Shown: positions 28,196 through 36,875 of the stretch, one piece after another
Layout of the letters: each line of letters starts with the position of its first letter
Position numbering within the stretch: the first letter of the stretch is position 1
Assembly: GCA_022826485.1 (NCBI GenBank)
Contig: JAJDUU010000035.1
Location: 62,001 to 126,000, forward strand
Length of the DNA: 64,000 nt
Direction of reading: 5' to 3'
From: Chloroflexota bacterium
Lineage (GTDB): Bacteria > Chloroflexota > UBA11872
The notes under the pieces: generated by a model
Told to the model about the DNA's origin: nothing
The model's database searches: none
What the model saw: only the letters and a program-made list of their open reading frames with translations
Position numbers and translations under genes: made by a program

Positions 28196-29248
28196 ATGCG
28201 AGAGGACTATTTCCACCGCGTCCAGCGGGAGACGGCGACGCGGGTGTGGGTGAACAATCCAACCGAGTTCGATCTGCACGCGTCGGTCGACGCGGGGGCG
28301 GTCTCGGGGACCACCAATCCGACCTATGGCTCCGTGCTGCTCAGGCGCGAGCCCGAGTACGTCGAGCCGATCATCGACGAGGTGGCCGCCATCGAGTCCA
28401 ACCCCTACAAGGCGGCCGACGAGGTGTACCAGCGCATCACGCGCCGGTTCATGGAGGGTTTCCTGCCGCAGTGGGAGTCGAGCGGCGGCCAGTGGGGCTT
28501 CGTGACCATGCAGGACGACCCCCGCCTCGACGAGGACCCCGACCTGATCGTGGACGCCGCGCTGCGGCACCGCGAGGTGGCGCCGAACTATCTGGCCAAG
28601 ATCCCGGTCATCGAGACGGGCATGGAGGCCATGCGGCGGCTGGTCGGCCTCAACATCCCCATGTGCGCCACGGAGAGCTTCGCCGTGTCGCAGGCCGTGG
28701 CCATGTGCGAGGTCTACGAAAAGGCCGCCGACGCCACCGGCAACACGCCGCCGTTCTTCATCACGCACATCACCGGCGTCCTCGACGACGACCTGAGCGA
28801 GTGGGTGGCGGAGAACGAGGTCGACATTGCGCCGGAGCTGCTGCGCATGGCCGGCTCGATCATCGCGCGCAAGCAGTACCGGGTGCTCAAGGAGCGCGGC
28901 TTCCGCACGATTATGCTGGGCGGCGGCGTGCGCGGGACGCACCACTACACCGAGTTCGTGGGCGGCGACGCGCACATCACGATGAACTGGTCGACCTTCG
29001 ACGAGTTGATCAAGGAGGACGGGCCGGTCGTCGACCGCATCCACGTGACCGATGACCCGGCCGACATCGCCGAGCTGCGGGCGAAGATTCCGCGCTTCGC
29101 CACGGCCTACGACGACGACGGCCTGACCACGGCGGAGTTCACGGAATACCCGGCGCTGGTGCGGTTCCGCAACTACTTCATCGACGGCTGCGAGCACCTG
29201 GACGGCGAAATCGCCAAGCGTCACGCCGCCGCGGCGGCGGTGGCGTAG
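28196..29248 (+). CDS. Transaldolase-family protein
   Basis: MREDYFHRVQRETATRVWVNNPTEFDLHASVDAGAVSGTTNPTYG, NYLAKIPVIETGMEAM, NIPMCATESFAVSQAVAMCEVYE. Confidence 0.75.
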   Translation: MREDYFHRVQRETATRVWVNNPTEFDLHASVDAGAVSGTTNPTYGSVLLRREPEYVEPIIDEVAAIESNPYKAADEVYQRITRRFMEGFLPQWESSGGQWGFVTMQDDPRLDEDPDLIVDAALRHREVAPNYLAKIPVIETGMEAMRRLVGLNIPMCATESFAVSQAVAMCEVYEKAADATGNTPPFFITHITGVLDDDLSEWVAENEVDIAPELLRMAGSIIARKQYRVLKERGFRTIMLGGGVRGTHHYTEFVGGDAHITMNWSTFDELIKEDGPVVDRIHVTDDPADIAELRAKIPRFATAYDDDGLTTAEFTEYPALVRFRNYFIDGCEHLDGEIAKRHAAAAAVA

Positions 29249-29310
29249 GGGCGGCCCCAACCTCGATTCGGGCGCCCGTTCACGGACGGGGAGTTAGGGA
29301 CGGGTGAGGG

Positions 29311-30834
29311 TCAGCCGGCGGCGGCTCCGAGGATGCGCAGGGTAACCGCGAGCGCGTCGTCCAGCCATGATTCGAGATCGCGGTGCAACTGGTCACCGTC
29401 GTCGGCTTCATTGAATGTGAACTCCGAATCTATGCAGTCCACGAGCTCTCGATTCACGTGATGCTGGTCCGCGTCGTCGTCGTCCGCCGAGGCCCGATGC
29501 AGAATCTCGGCGAATGCGGATACGGCCATGATTCCGGAAACGGGCAGACCGTAGTGATGCACTGAGACGACCAGTCGCAGCCGATCTTCATCTAGCGTGA
29601 GGTATGACCTAATCCAGTACTTGTTCTCTTGTTGGTTGGCCCAATAGTCGAGCCTACGCGCGGTTTGCACAATTTGGTGCTGCCAGTAGTAACCGCGATC
29701 TGGAACATCGTGGGAGCCGCCAGAGTCGACGCTCCAAGTGAAGGGCACGCGCAGCGCATCGAATTCAGCTTTCGCCTCGCCGAGCCGGGCCTCGACGGCG
29801 TCGGCCATTTGCGGGAGCAGTGCTTCGGCGACCTGGTTGACCTGGCGGCGCTGCTCGAGAATCTCGGCGCGGTGGCGTTGCCGCTGCGCGGCGATGAGGG
29901 CCGCGACATCGCGGGTACGGCTGTCGGCGCCGGCGGCGGGCATCTGCTCGGCGGCTGCCTTGGCAGCGTCTGAGACGGCACTTAGGAGGTCCTGGCGCAA
30001 TCGATGGCTGAGCAGGTTTATGAACGGTTCGAGTTGCCCGGCATCGGCTTGCTCAAGAGCGTCCAGATAGGCCGCGCGGTCATCCCGGCGGATGTGCAGC
30101 GGGAAGTAGCCTTCCTTTACCAGCACCAGGGACGCCAGGAGACGAGCGACCCGGCCGTTGCCATCCTGGAAGGGATGGATTTGGACGAAACGGTGGTGGA
30201 GCCAAGCGGCGCGGGTCACCGGATGGACGTCTTCGCCCATCTCGTGGAACAGGCGGACCAACTCGTCCATCTGCGCGGAGACCTGCTCGACGGGCGCATA
30301 CTCATGTATGCCGCCGCCCGGCAGGCGCGGATTGTTCGGCTGGGTCTTGTATTCACCGTGCTGAAGCGGTATGTCGATACGTCTACCGAACTGATCTACG
30401 GCGTCCGAAGACTCCTGCGAAGCTGTTACGAGCGCGTGAAGCTCGCGGATATAGGCAGTAGTAAGATCGCGTTGGGTTTCACCAATGTAGTCCATAACGA
30501 AGTCGAGGCCTTCAAGGTGATCCCGCAGCATGTTGAGTGTTAAGTCCGGGACCGATTCACCGACACGGTCGACGGTGTCCCGTGCAAACCCGTGCGTTAC
30601 CAGGGTCTGCGTGAGACCGCGGTCGAGTTCATAAAGGCCCTCGATGATGCCGGTTTCCACGGCGATCGACCGTTTCAGGCGCTCAGCGAATCTTTCCTGG
30701 ACGTCTGCGGTTAGTTCGATCTTTGTGTGATCCCAAATGCTGCGAATGGTGTCAAGCCGTGCAAGAACTACACGAATATCTTGATCTGCGAGAGCGCCCA
30801 AGGACGTGATGGGACGCCAGGAAGACTCTTTCAT
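29311..30834 (-). CDS. Fic-domain protein (putative AMPylase)
   Basis: HHRFVQIHPFQDGNGRVARLLASLVLVKEGYFPL Fic motif; upstream SIAVETGIIEGLYEL fits (S/T)xxxE(G/N) inhibitory motif. Confidence 0.93.
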   Translation of the reverse strand: MKESSWRPITSLGALADQDIRVVLARLDTIRSIWDHTKIELTADVQERFAERLKRSIAVETGIIEGLYELDRGLTQTLVTHGFARDTVDRVGESVPDLTLNMLRDHLEGLDFVMDYIGETQRDLTTAYIRELHALVTASQESSDAVDQFGRRIDIPLQHGEYKTQPNNPRLPGGGIHEYAPVEQVSAQMDELVRLFHEMGEDVHPVTRAAWLHHRFVQIHPFQDGNGRVARLLASLVLVKEGYFPLHIRRDDRAAYLDALEQADAGQLEPFINLLSHRLRQDLLSAVSDAAKAAAEQMPAAGADSRTRDVAALIAAQRQRHRAEILEQRRQVNQVAEALLPQMADAVEARLGEAKAEFDALRVPFTWSVDSGGSHDVPDRGYYWQHQIVQTARRLDYWANQQENKYWIRSYLTLDEDRLRLVVSVHHYGLPVSGIMAVSAFAEILHRASADDDDADQHHVNRELVDCIDSEFTFNEADDGDQLHRDLESWLDDALAVTLRILGAAAG

Positions 30835-30914
30835 GGCTGGGAACTGGACGTTGACGCGGAGGGCGTGTGGGCCAATAGTGTAGCGATTGATACGCGACGA
30901 ACAAGGCATGAGGC

Positions 30915-31820
30915 ATGATCACTGACGAGCACGCGGGCGATCCCTTCGCGGTCGAGGGCTGCTGGTATCGGGGCAACCTGCACACGCACTCCACCAACTC
31001 CGACGGGCGGAAGTCTCCCGAAGACGCGGTGAACTGGTACCGCGACAACGGCTACGACTTCATGGCGCTGACCGACCACAACGTGGTGAGCGACACCTCG
31101 GCGCTGGCGACCGACGACTTCATCACCATTCCCGGCATGGAGATGCACGGGCCGGACCCGTGGCTGGGCACGCGGTACCACATCGTGGGACTGGGCATGC
31201 ACAGCTTCGACCGTGGAGACGAGTCTCTGGGCCCGCAGGAGGCCATCGACCGCGTCAACGCCGACGGGGGCCTGGCGATCCTGGGACATCCCTACTGGCT
31301 CGGGCAGACCGCCGCCGACATGAGCGAGCTGGAAGGCTTCGTGGGGATGGAGGTCTTCAACTCCATCTGCGACCGCAACCGGGCCAAGGGGTTCTCGTCG
31401 GTCCATTGGGACGACTTCGGCGACACGCTGGGCATTACCTGGGGCTTCGCCACCGACGACACGCACTGGCTTCTCAACGAGGAAGGCCGCGGCTGGGTGA
31501 TGGTGCGCACCACCGACTTCAGCCAGCGCGGCCTGATCGAGGCCCTGCGCGCGGGGCATTTCTACTCCTCGATGGGTCCTGAGCTTCACGACGTGCAGAT
31601 CAGCGCCACCGACGTGCGGGTGCGCTGCTCGCCGGCGCGGCGCGTGACCCTGATTACCGCCCGGGCAGGCGGATTCAGCCTCGACGCGGACGGCGGCGAC
31701 CTGCTCACCGACGTGACCCTCGAGCGACGCCAGTCGCCCGCCTACCCCGAGCGCTACATTCGCGTGGAGGTCGAGGACGCCGAGGGACGCGTCGCCTGGT
31801 CCAACCCGCGCCCGGCCTGA
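30915..31820 (+). CDS. PHP-domain metallohydrolase (CehA/McbA-like)
   Basis: WYRGNLHTHSTNSDGRKSPEDAVNWYRDNGYDFMALTDHNVVSD, GLAILGHPYW. Confidence 0.87.
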   Translation: MITDEHAGDPFAVEGCWYRGNLHTHSTNSDGRKSPEDAVNWYRDNGYDFMALTDHNVVSDTSALATDDFITIPGMEMHGPDPWLGTRYHIVGLGMHSFDRGDESLGPQEAIDRVNADGGLAILGHPYWLGQTAADMSELEGFVGMEVFNSICDRNRAKGFSSVHWDDFGDTLGITWGFATDDTHWLLNEEGRGWVMVRTTDFSQRGLIEALRAGHFYSSMGPELHDVQISATDVRVRCSPARRVTLITARAGGFSLDADGGDLLTDVTLERRQSPAYPERYIRVEVEDAEGRVAWSNPRPA

Positions 31821-31874
31821 GGCGCGGCGGACTTCGCGATCCAGGGCGTCTCCCCGTGGCTCCGGCGCGCAGTC

Positions 31875-32135
31875 GTCATCCCGGCGTCCCTCGTCACCCC
31901 GGCGAAGGCCGGGGTCCAGGTCCGGCGACACGCGTGAGACTCCGTCTGGATTCCGGTCCCGTGTCGAGTACGAGGCAGGCTCTTGCCCTCTCCCTGAGGG
32001 AGAGGGAACCGGACCCTCACCCTGCCCTCTCCCTGAGGGAGAGGGGGCCGGACCCGCTCCCCGGTTCCTGTTGGTGGGGTTTTGCAAGGGTCTCCCTTCG
32101 CGGGGACAGGCTCCGCCGGAATGACGGAGGGGGCT
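31875..32135. repeat. Composite palindromic repeat island
   Basis: GTCACCCCGGCGAAGGCCGGGGTCCAGGTCC; two CCCTCTCCCTGAGGGAGAGGG hairpins; nested CCCGTGTCGAGTACGAGG. Confidence 0.85.
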
Positions 32136-32143
32136 AGAGCCGC

Positions 32144-32611
32144 GTGAAGCTGTTTCTGAAGGTTGCGCTGTTCACGCTGGTGGTGCCGGGTGGGGTTGCG
32201 GTGGTCGTGCCGTTCCTGCTCGGCGGTGATCGAGTGGTGGCCGGCGGGGCGTGGCTGGGGCTGGCCGTGTGCCTCTTTGCGCTGGGGATCGCCATCTATC
32301 TGCGCTCGGTGTGGGACTTCGCCAAGATTGGCAGGGGAACACCCGCCCCCATCGACGCGCCCAAGCGGCTGGTGGTGCGGGGGATTTACCGCTACTCGCG
32401 CAATCCGCTCTACGTCGCGATGTTGCTGGTGGTCGCCGGGTGGGCCGCGCTCTTTGGAACGGTCGTGCCGCTGGCCTATGCGGCGGGCCTGTTCGTGATG
32501 TACTCGTTGATCATCCGCTTCCACGAGGAGCCGCACCTGGCGCGCGAGTTCGGCGAGGACTACGAGGTCTATCAGCGACAGGTGGGTCGTTGGCTGCCGC
32601 GGCTGCGGTAG
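32144..32611 (+). CDS. Isoprenylcysteine carboxylmethyltransferase/phospholipid methyltransferase-like membrane protein
   Basis: RLVVRGIYRYSRNPLYVAMLLVVAGWAALFG, RFHEEPHLAREFGEDYEVYQRQVGRWLPR. Confidence 0.9.
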   Translation: MKLFLKVALFTLVVPGGVAVVVPFLLGGDRVVAGGAWLGLAVCLFALGIAIYLRSVWDFAKIGRGTPAPIDAPKRLVVRGIYRYSRNPLYVAMLLVVAGWAALFGTVVPLAYAAGLFVMYSLIIRFHEEPHLAREFGEDYEVYQRQVGRWLPRLR

Positions 32612-32669
32612 GCCGGCTGATGAGGCGGCTGGGTGGCCGACCAGCTATTCGCAGGCCCTCGGACGTCTG

Positions 32670-33070
32670 CCCCCCTTCCCCGTATTGAGTACGGGGCAGG
32701 CTCTGCGCGGGAATGACGGAGGGGGTGGGAGTGGCAGACGTGTCATGCCGGACCGCAGATGGGTCATTCCGACCGTAGTGAGGAATCTACGGACGTTGGT
32801 GCGGGCTGCCCGCTGCTGAGATTCCTCGCTGCGCTCGGAGTGACAGGTTGGGGGCGCGGGAGGTGGCGGCGGACTGGATTCCGGCCTTCGCCGGAATGAC
32901 GAAGGGGGCGCGTGGGTTGGTGGGTGCGCGGGAGGTGATGGAGGGGTGGATTCCCGCCCCGTATCGAGTACGGGGCAGGCTCTGCGCGGGAATGACGGAG
33001 GTGGTGCGTAAAGGCCCCCCTTCGCCGGAATGACGGAGGGGGTACGTAAGGGTCTCCTGCTTGGGGAGAG
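32670..33070. repeat. Composite palindromic repeat island
   Basis: GGATTCCCG-[CCCCGTATCGAGTACGGGGCAGGCTCTGCG]-CGGGAATGACGG and sibling units. Confidence 0.85.
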
Positions 33071-33074
33071 GGGC

Positions 33075-33860
33075 TTAGGCGGAGGTTTGCTTGGGAACGG
33101 CGCTGCGGGCGATGGCGATGAAGTCCGCCGCCTTGAGGCTGGCGCCGCCCACCAGTGCGCCGTCGACGCCGTCCTGCGCTAGGAGCTCGCGGGCGTTGGC
33201 CGGGGAGACGCTGCCGCCGTAGAGAATTCGGGTGCGCTGGGCCGCCGGGGCGTCCAGCGTGTGGCTCAGCGCCTCGCGCGCCCAGCCGATGGCCTCGGCG
33301 GCCTGCTCGGGGGTGGCCGTGCGGCCCGTGCCGATGGCCCACACCGGCTCATAGGCCAGCACCAGCGGCTCGGCGTCCGTGGAATCGATCCCTGCGAGCG
33401 CCGCCTCGACTTGCGCGGTGATCAGCGCCCGCGCCCCGCCGGCGTCGCGCACGGACTCGGTCTCGCCCACGCAGACAATTGGCATGAGTCCGGCGGCGAG
33501 GGCCGCCCGCAGCTTGCGGTTCACCATTTCGTCGGTCTCGCCGAAGTCGGCGCGGCGTTCCGAGTGGCCCACGATCACCACCTCCGCCACGCCGGCCAGC
33601 ATCGGGGCGGAAATCTCCCCGGTGAACGCCCCACTATCGAGCCAGTGCATGTTCTGCGCGCCCACCTGCACCGACGTGCCCACCACCGCGCGCGCCACGT
33701 CGGTCACGGCGATCGCGGGCGGGCAGAGCACCAGGCCGACGCCATCCGGCGGCTCGGCGCGGACGATGGCGCGGGCCAGCTCGACGGCCGACTGCGGCGT
33801 CGTGTGCATCTTCCAGTTGCCGGCCACGAGGGGTCGGCGCTCTGGGCCTATTTCCCTCAC
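33075..33860 (-). CDS. tpiA: Triosephosphate isomerase
   Basis: LVAGNWKMHTTPQSAVELA, VIVGHSERRADFGETDEMVNRKL, LAYEPVWAIGTGRTATPEQA, ILYGGSVSPANA. Confidence 0.96.
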   Translation of the reverse strand: MREIGPERRPLVAGNWKMHTTPQSAVELARAIVRAEPPDGVGLVLCPPAIAVTDVARAVVGTSVQVGAQNMHWLDSGAFTGEISAPMLAGVAEVVIVGHSERRADFGETDEMVNRKLRAALAAGLMPIVCVGETESVRDAGGARALITAQVEAALAGIDSTDAEPLVLAYEPVWAIGTGRTATPEQAAEAIGWAREALSHTLDAPAAQRTRILYGGSVSPANARELLAQDGVDGALVGGASLKAADFIAIARSAVPKQTSA

Positions 33861-34175
33861 CCCGGCCCTCTGCCATCAAGGGACCTTCGGATAAGACTGT
33901 AGGGGCGGGTCTTAGACCCGCCCGACGCCAAGCATCCGGCGCGCCTCCAGGTTCGACCGGACTGGATTCCGGCCTCCGCCGGAATGACGGAAGGGGCGCG
34001 GGAGGTGATGGCGGGGTGGATTCCCGCCTGCGCGGGAATGACGGAGGGGGCGCGGGGGTTGGTGGGTGCGCGGGAGGTGGCGGTGGACTGGATTCCGGCC
34101 CCGTATCGAGTCCGGGGCAGGCTCTCCGCCGGAATGACGGAGGGGTTACGCAAAGGTCTCATCAAGGGAGAGGGG
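33850..34175. repeat. Composite palindromic repeat island overlapping tpiA start
   Basis: GGGCGGGTCTTAGACCCGCCC; ATTCCGGCCTCCGCCGGAAT; ATTCCCGCCTGCGCGGGAAT; nested CCCCGTATCGAGTCCGGGG. Confidence 0.85.
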
Positions 34176-34222
34176 GCTGGACCCAACCGGGATGTGGCCG
34201 GGTCGGCGGTGGTCGGGCGTCA

Positions 34223-34960
34223 CTACCGGTCGATCCGGTTGGCGCCTTGCTCGGCTACTAGGTTGCAGGCTTGTAGGTAGTGGTCGATGGACTCGCCGCA
34301 GTCGGCCCAGTAGCCCTGCAGCAGGTCGTGAGTCATCTCGCCGCGCGCCAGGTAGGCATTGTTGAGGTCCGTGACCTCCAGCTCACCGCGCGCCGACCGG
34401 TCGAGTTGGCGCACCAGGTCGAAGGCGTTCTCGTCGTAGAAGTAGATGCCCGTCACCGCCAGATTCGAGGGCGGGTTCTCGGGCTTCTCGATGAACTGCA
34501 CGATGCGGTCGCCGTCAAGCTCCGCCACGCCGTAGGCCTGGGGATTCTCGACCTCGGTGAGCAGCACCTTGGCCCCGGACGGCTGGGCCTCGAACCGGCG
34601 CGCGGCCTCGATGATGTTGCCGCCGATGATGTTGTCGCCCAGGATCACCAGCATGCGGTCGCGGCCCACGAACGGCTCGGCCAGGCCGATGGCTTCGGCG
34701 ATCCCGCCCGCGCCGTCCTGATAGGTGTAGCCCAGGTGGTCGATGCCGAACTCGCGCCCGTTGCCCAGCAGCTGCAGGAAGTCGCCCGCGCTCGAGCCGC
34801 TGGTCACGATCAGGATCTCGGTGACGCCCGCGTTCACCAGCGTTTCGATGGGGTAGTAGATCATCGGCTTGTCGAAGACGGGCAGCAGCTGCTTGTTCGT
34901 CACGCGCGTCAGGGGATCGAGGCGCGAGCCGGTGCCGCCGGCCAGGATGACGCCTTTCAC
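34223..34960 (-). CDS. Glucose-1-phosphate thymidylyltransferase-like sugar nucleotidyltransferase
   Basis: MKGVILAGGTGSRLDPLTRVTNKQLLPVFDKPMIYYPIETLVNAGVTEILIV. Confidence 0.94.
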   Translation of the reverse strand: MKGVILAGGTGSRLDPLTRVTNKQLLPVFDKPMIYYPIETLVNAGVTEILIVTSGSSAGDFLQLLGNGREFGIDHLGYTYQDGAGGIAEAIGLAEPFVGRDRMLVILGDNIIGGNIIEAARRFEAQPSGAKVLLTEVENPQAYGVAELDGDRIVQFIEKPENPPSNLAVTGIYFYDENAFDLVRQLDRSARGELEVTDLNNAYLARGEMTHDLLQGYWADCGESIDHYLQACNLVAEQGANRIDR

Positions 34961-35910
34961 GAGCCGGGCTCCGCGGCCTCGTCGCTCGCCAGCACCGCGG
35001 CGGCAAACTCCTGCGGGTCGAACACGGCAAAATCCTCCGTCCGCTCGCCGGTACCCACGAACTTGATCGGCACGCCGAGCGCGCGCGTGACGGCGAACGC
35101 CACGCCGCCCTTGGCCGAGCTGTCGAGCTTGGAGACGATCACGCCGGTCACGTCCACCGCGTCGCGAAACGCCTGAGCTTGGCGCAGGCCGTTTTGCCCG
35201 GTCAAGGCATCGAGCACCAGCAGCACCTCATGCGGCGCGCCCGGCACCTGACGCTCGGCCACGCGGCGCACCTTGGCCAGCTCGTTCATGAGGTTCAGGT
35301 TGGTGTGCTGTCGCCCCGCGGTGTCGGCGATGACGTAGTCCACGCCCCGCGCCTTGGCCGCGTCGAGGGCGTCGTAGACCACCGCCCCCGGATCGCTGCC
35401 CGGCTGATGGGCCACCACCGGCGCCTCGATGCGGTCGCCCCAGATGCGGAGCTGGTCGATGGCCCCGGCGCGGTAGGTGTCGCCCGCGGCGAGCAGCACG
35501 GAATAGCCGTGGCTCTGGAGCAGCGACGCCAGCTTGGCGATGGAGGTGGTCTTGCCCGCGCCGTTGACGCCGACCACCAGCACCACCTGCGGCGGGTCGC
35601 CCGCCGCGAAGGCGCGCTCGCCGCTGCCCAGTTCCGCCGTGAGGCGTTCGCTAAGGAGCGCCCGGACGGCTTCGGGGTCCTTGATGCCGGAATCTCGCGC
35701 CGCCTCGCGCAGTCCGTCGACGAGCTCCAGCGACAGCTCGGGGCCGAGGTCGGCTTGGATCAGGAGCTCTTCGAGCTCTTCCCAGTCGGCGTCGCCGAGG
35801 CCGCCGCGGTCGAACCAGCGCCGCAGGCCCCCGCCGAAGCGGCGGCGCGTGGGCGCCGCGCCGGCGTCCACGGACGCGTCCGTGGGCCGGCGTAGGCGTC
35901 TTAGGCGCAT
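34957..35910 (-). CDS. ftsY: Signal recognition particle receptor FtsY
   Basis: VVLVVGVNGAGKTTSIAKLASLL, LLAAGDTYRAGAIDQL, DYVIADTAGRQHTNLNLMNEL, SKLDSSAKGGVAFAVTRALGVPIKFVGTGE. Confidence 0.95.
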   Translation of the reverse strand: MRLRRLRRPTDASVDAGAAPTRRRFGGGLRRWFDRGGLGDADWEELEELLIQADLGPELSLELVDGLREAARDSGIKDPEAVRALLSERLTAELGSGERAFAAGDPPQVVLVVGVNGAGKTTSIAKLASLLQSHGYSVLLAAGDTYRAGAIDQLRIWGDRIEAPVVAHQPGSDPGAVVYDALDAAKARGVDYVIADTAGRQHTNLNLMNELAKVRRVAERQVPGAPHEVLLVLDALTGQNGLRQAQAFRDAVDVTGVIVSKLDSSAKGGVAFAVTRALGVPIKFVGTGERTEDFAVFDPQEFAAAVLASDEAAEPGS

Positions 35911-35964
35911 GGTGATTGGGGCGCGGCCCGTTCGTGGTGGGCTGGTTGAGCGGTGAACGGACGA

Positions 35965-36430
35965 GGTCGGATGTCTGAGATTCCTCGCTGCGCTCGGAAT
36001 GACAGGTTGGGGGCGCGCGGGTTTGTGTTGCGTGTGGGAGGTGATGGCGGGGTGGATTCCCGCCTCCGCGGGAATGACGGAGGGGGTGCGGGAGGTGGTG
36101 GGGGCGTGGGAGGTGGCGGCGGACTGGATTCCGGCCTCCGCCGGAATGACGAAGGGGGTGGGTGGGTTGGTGGTGGCGTGGGAGTGATGGAGGGGTGGAT
36201 TCCCGCCTTCGGAGACCTTTGTATATGGGGGCGATATCCCACGCCCCGGACCCTCACCCTGCCCTCTCCCTGGGGGAGAGGGAACCGGATCGCCCTCACC
36301 CCCGTATCGAGTACGGGGCAGGCTCTCGCCCTCTCCCTCTTCAAGGGAGAGGGAACCGGACCCGCTCCCCGGTCCCTGGTGGCGGGGCTTTTGCAAGGGT
36401 CTCCCTGCGCGGGAATGACGGAGGGGGTGG
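35965..36430. repeat. Composite palindromic repeat island
   Basis: AGATTCCTCGCTGCGCTCGGAATGACAG; ATTCCCGCCTCCGCGGGAAT; ATTCCGGCCTCCGCCGGAAT; CCCTCTCCCTGGGGGAGAGGG; nested CCCCGTATCGAGTACGGGG. Confidence 0.85.
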
Positions 36431-36543
36431 GAATGATGGGAGGTTTCGCATCGGTTTCAGGTTCCGACGTGCGCGTGGGTTGGGTGGCGTGCGACGATGG
36501 AATGGCACGCAGGAATCTTGAGCCGCATCACGGGGAGCGCAAC

Positions 36544-36801
36544 ATGTCGCATGGCGCCCGAGTCTCCATCGAATACTGCAGTCAATGAAACTATCTCCCT
36601 AGAGCCGTCCGTGCGACGGAGGAGATTCTGACCGAGTTTGCAAAGGACATCGCGGAGTGGACGCTGATTCCCTCCGGCGGCGGCGTGTTCGAGGTGAAGG
36701 TTAACGACGAGCTGGTGTTCTCCAAGCGGGAACTGAAGCGGCACGCCAAGCCCGGCGAGATCTATCCGCTGGTCAGCGAGGCGCTCGGCGGCTCAGGCTA
36801 A
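36544..36801 (+). CDS. SelW/SelT/Rdx-family selenoprotein with in-frame UGA (Sec) at 36586-36588
   Basis: MSHGARVSIEYCSQ[U]NYLPRAVRATEEILTEFAKDIAEWTLIPSGGGVFEVKVNDELVFSKRELKRHAKPGEIYPLVSEALGGSG*; CxxU motif; GGGGAG RBS-like upstream; SelB gene in window. Confidence 0.85.
36593..36626 (+). promoter_or_regulatory. Candidate bacterial SECIS hairpin
   Basis: ATCTCC-CTAGAG-CCGTC-CGTGC-GACGG-A-GGAGAT: 6-bp lower stem, internal loop, 5-bp upper stem, 5-nt loop with G at position 2, loop begins 21 nt after the UGA. Confidence 0.65.
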
Positions 36802-36804
36802 CCG

Positions 36805-36875
36805 GAACCCTCACACCCGTGTCGAGAACGGGGCAGGCTCCAGCCCTCTCCCATCGGGGGAGAGGGGACCGGAGC
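36805..36875. repeat. Repeat unit overlapping the 3' end of glcF
   Basis: CCCTCACACCCGTGTCGAGAACGGGGCAGGCTCCAGCCCTCTCCCATCGGGGGAGAGGGGACCGGA. Confidence 0.8.

Noticed and set aside
33945-33965. GGTTCGACC tRNA T-arm-like sequence (also at 17470 and 44097)
   Set aside because: Part of a dispersed repeat; no acceptor or anticodon arms, and no tRNA cloverleaf found.
35953-36588. 211-aa plus-strand ORF ending at the TGA
   Set aside because: Most of it is translated palindromic repeats; only the last 14 codons (from ATG 36544) belong to the selenoprotein gene.
36457-36744. Antisense 95-aa ORF over the SelW-like locus
   Set aside because: No recognisable protein character; the plus-strand read-through product is a clear family match.
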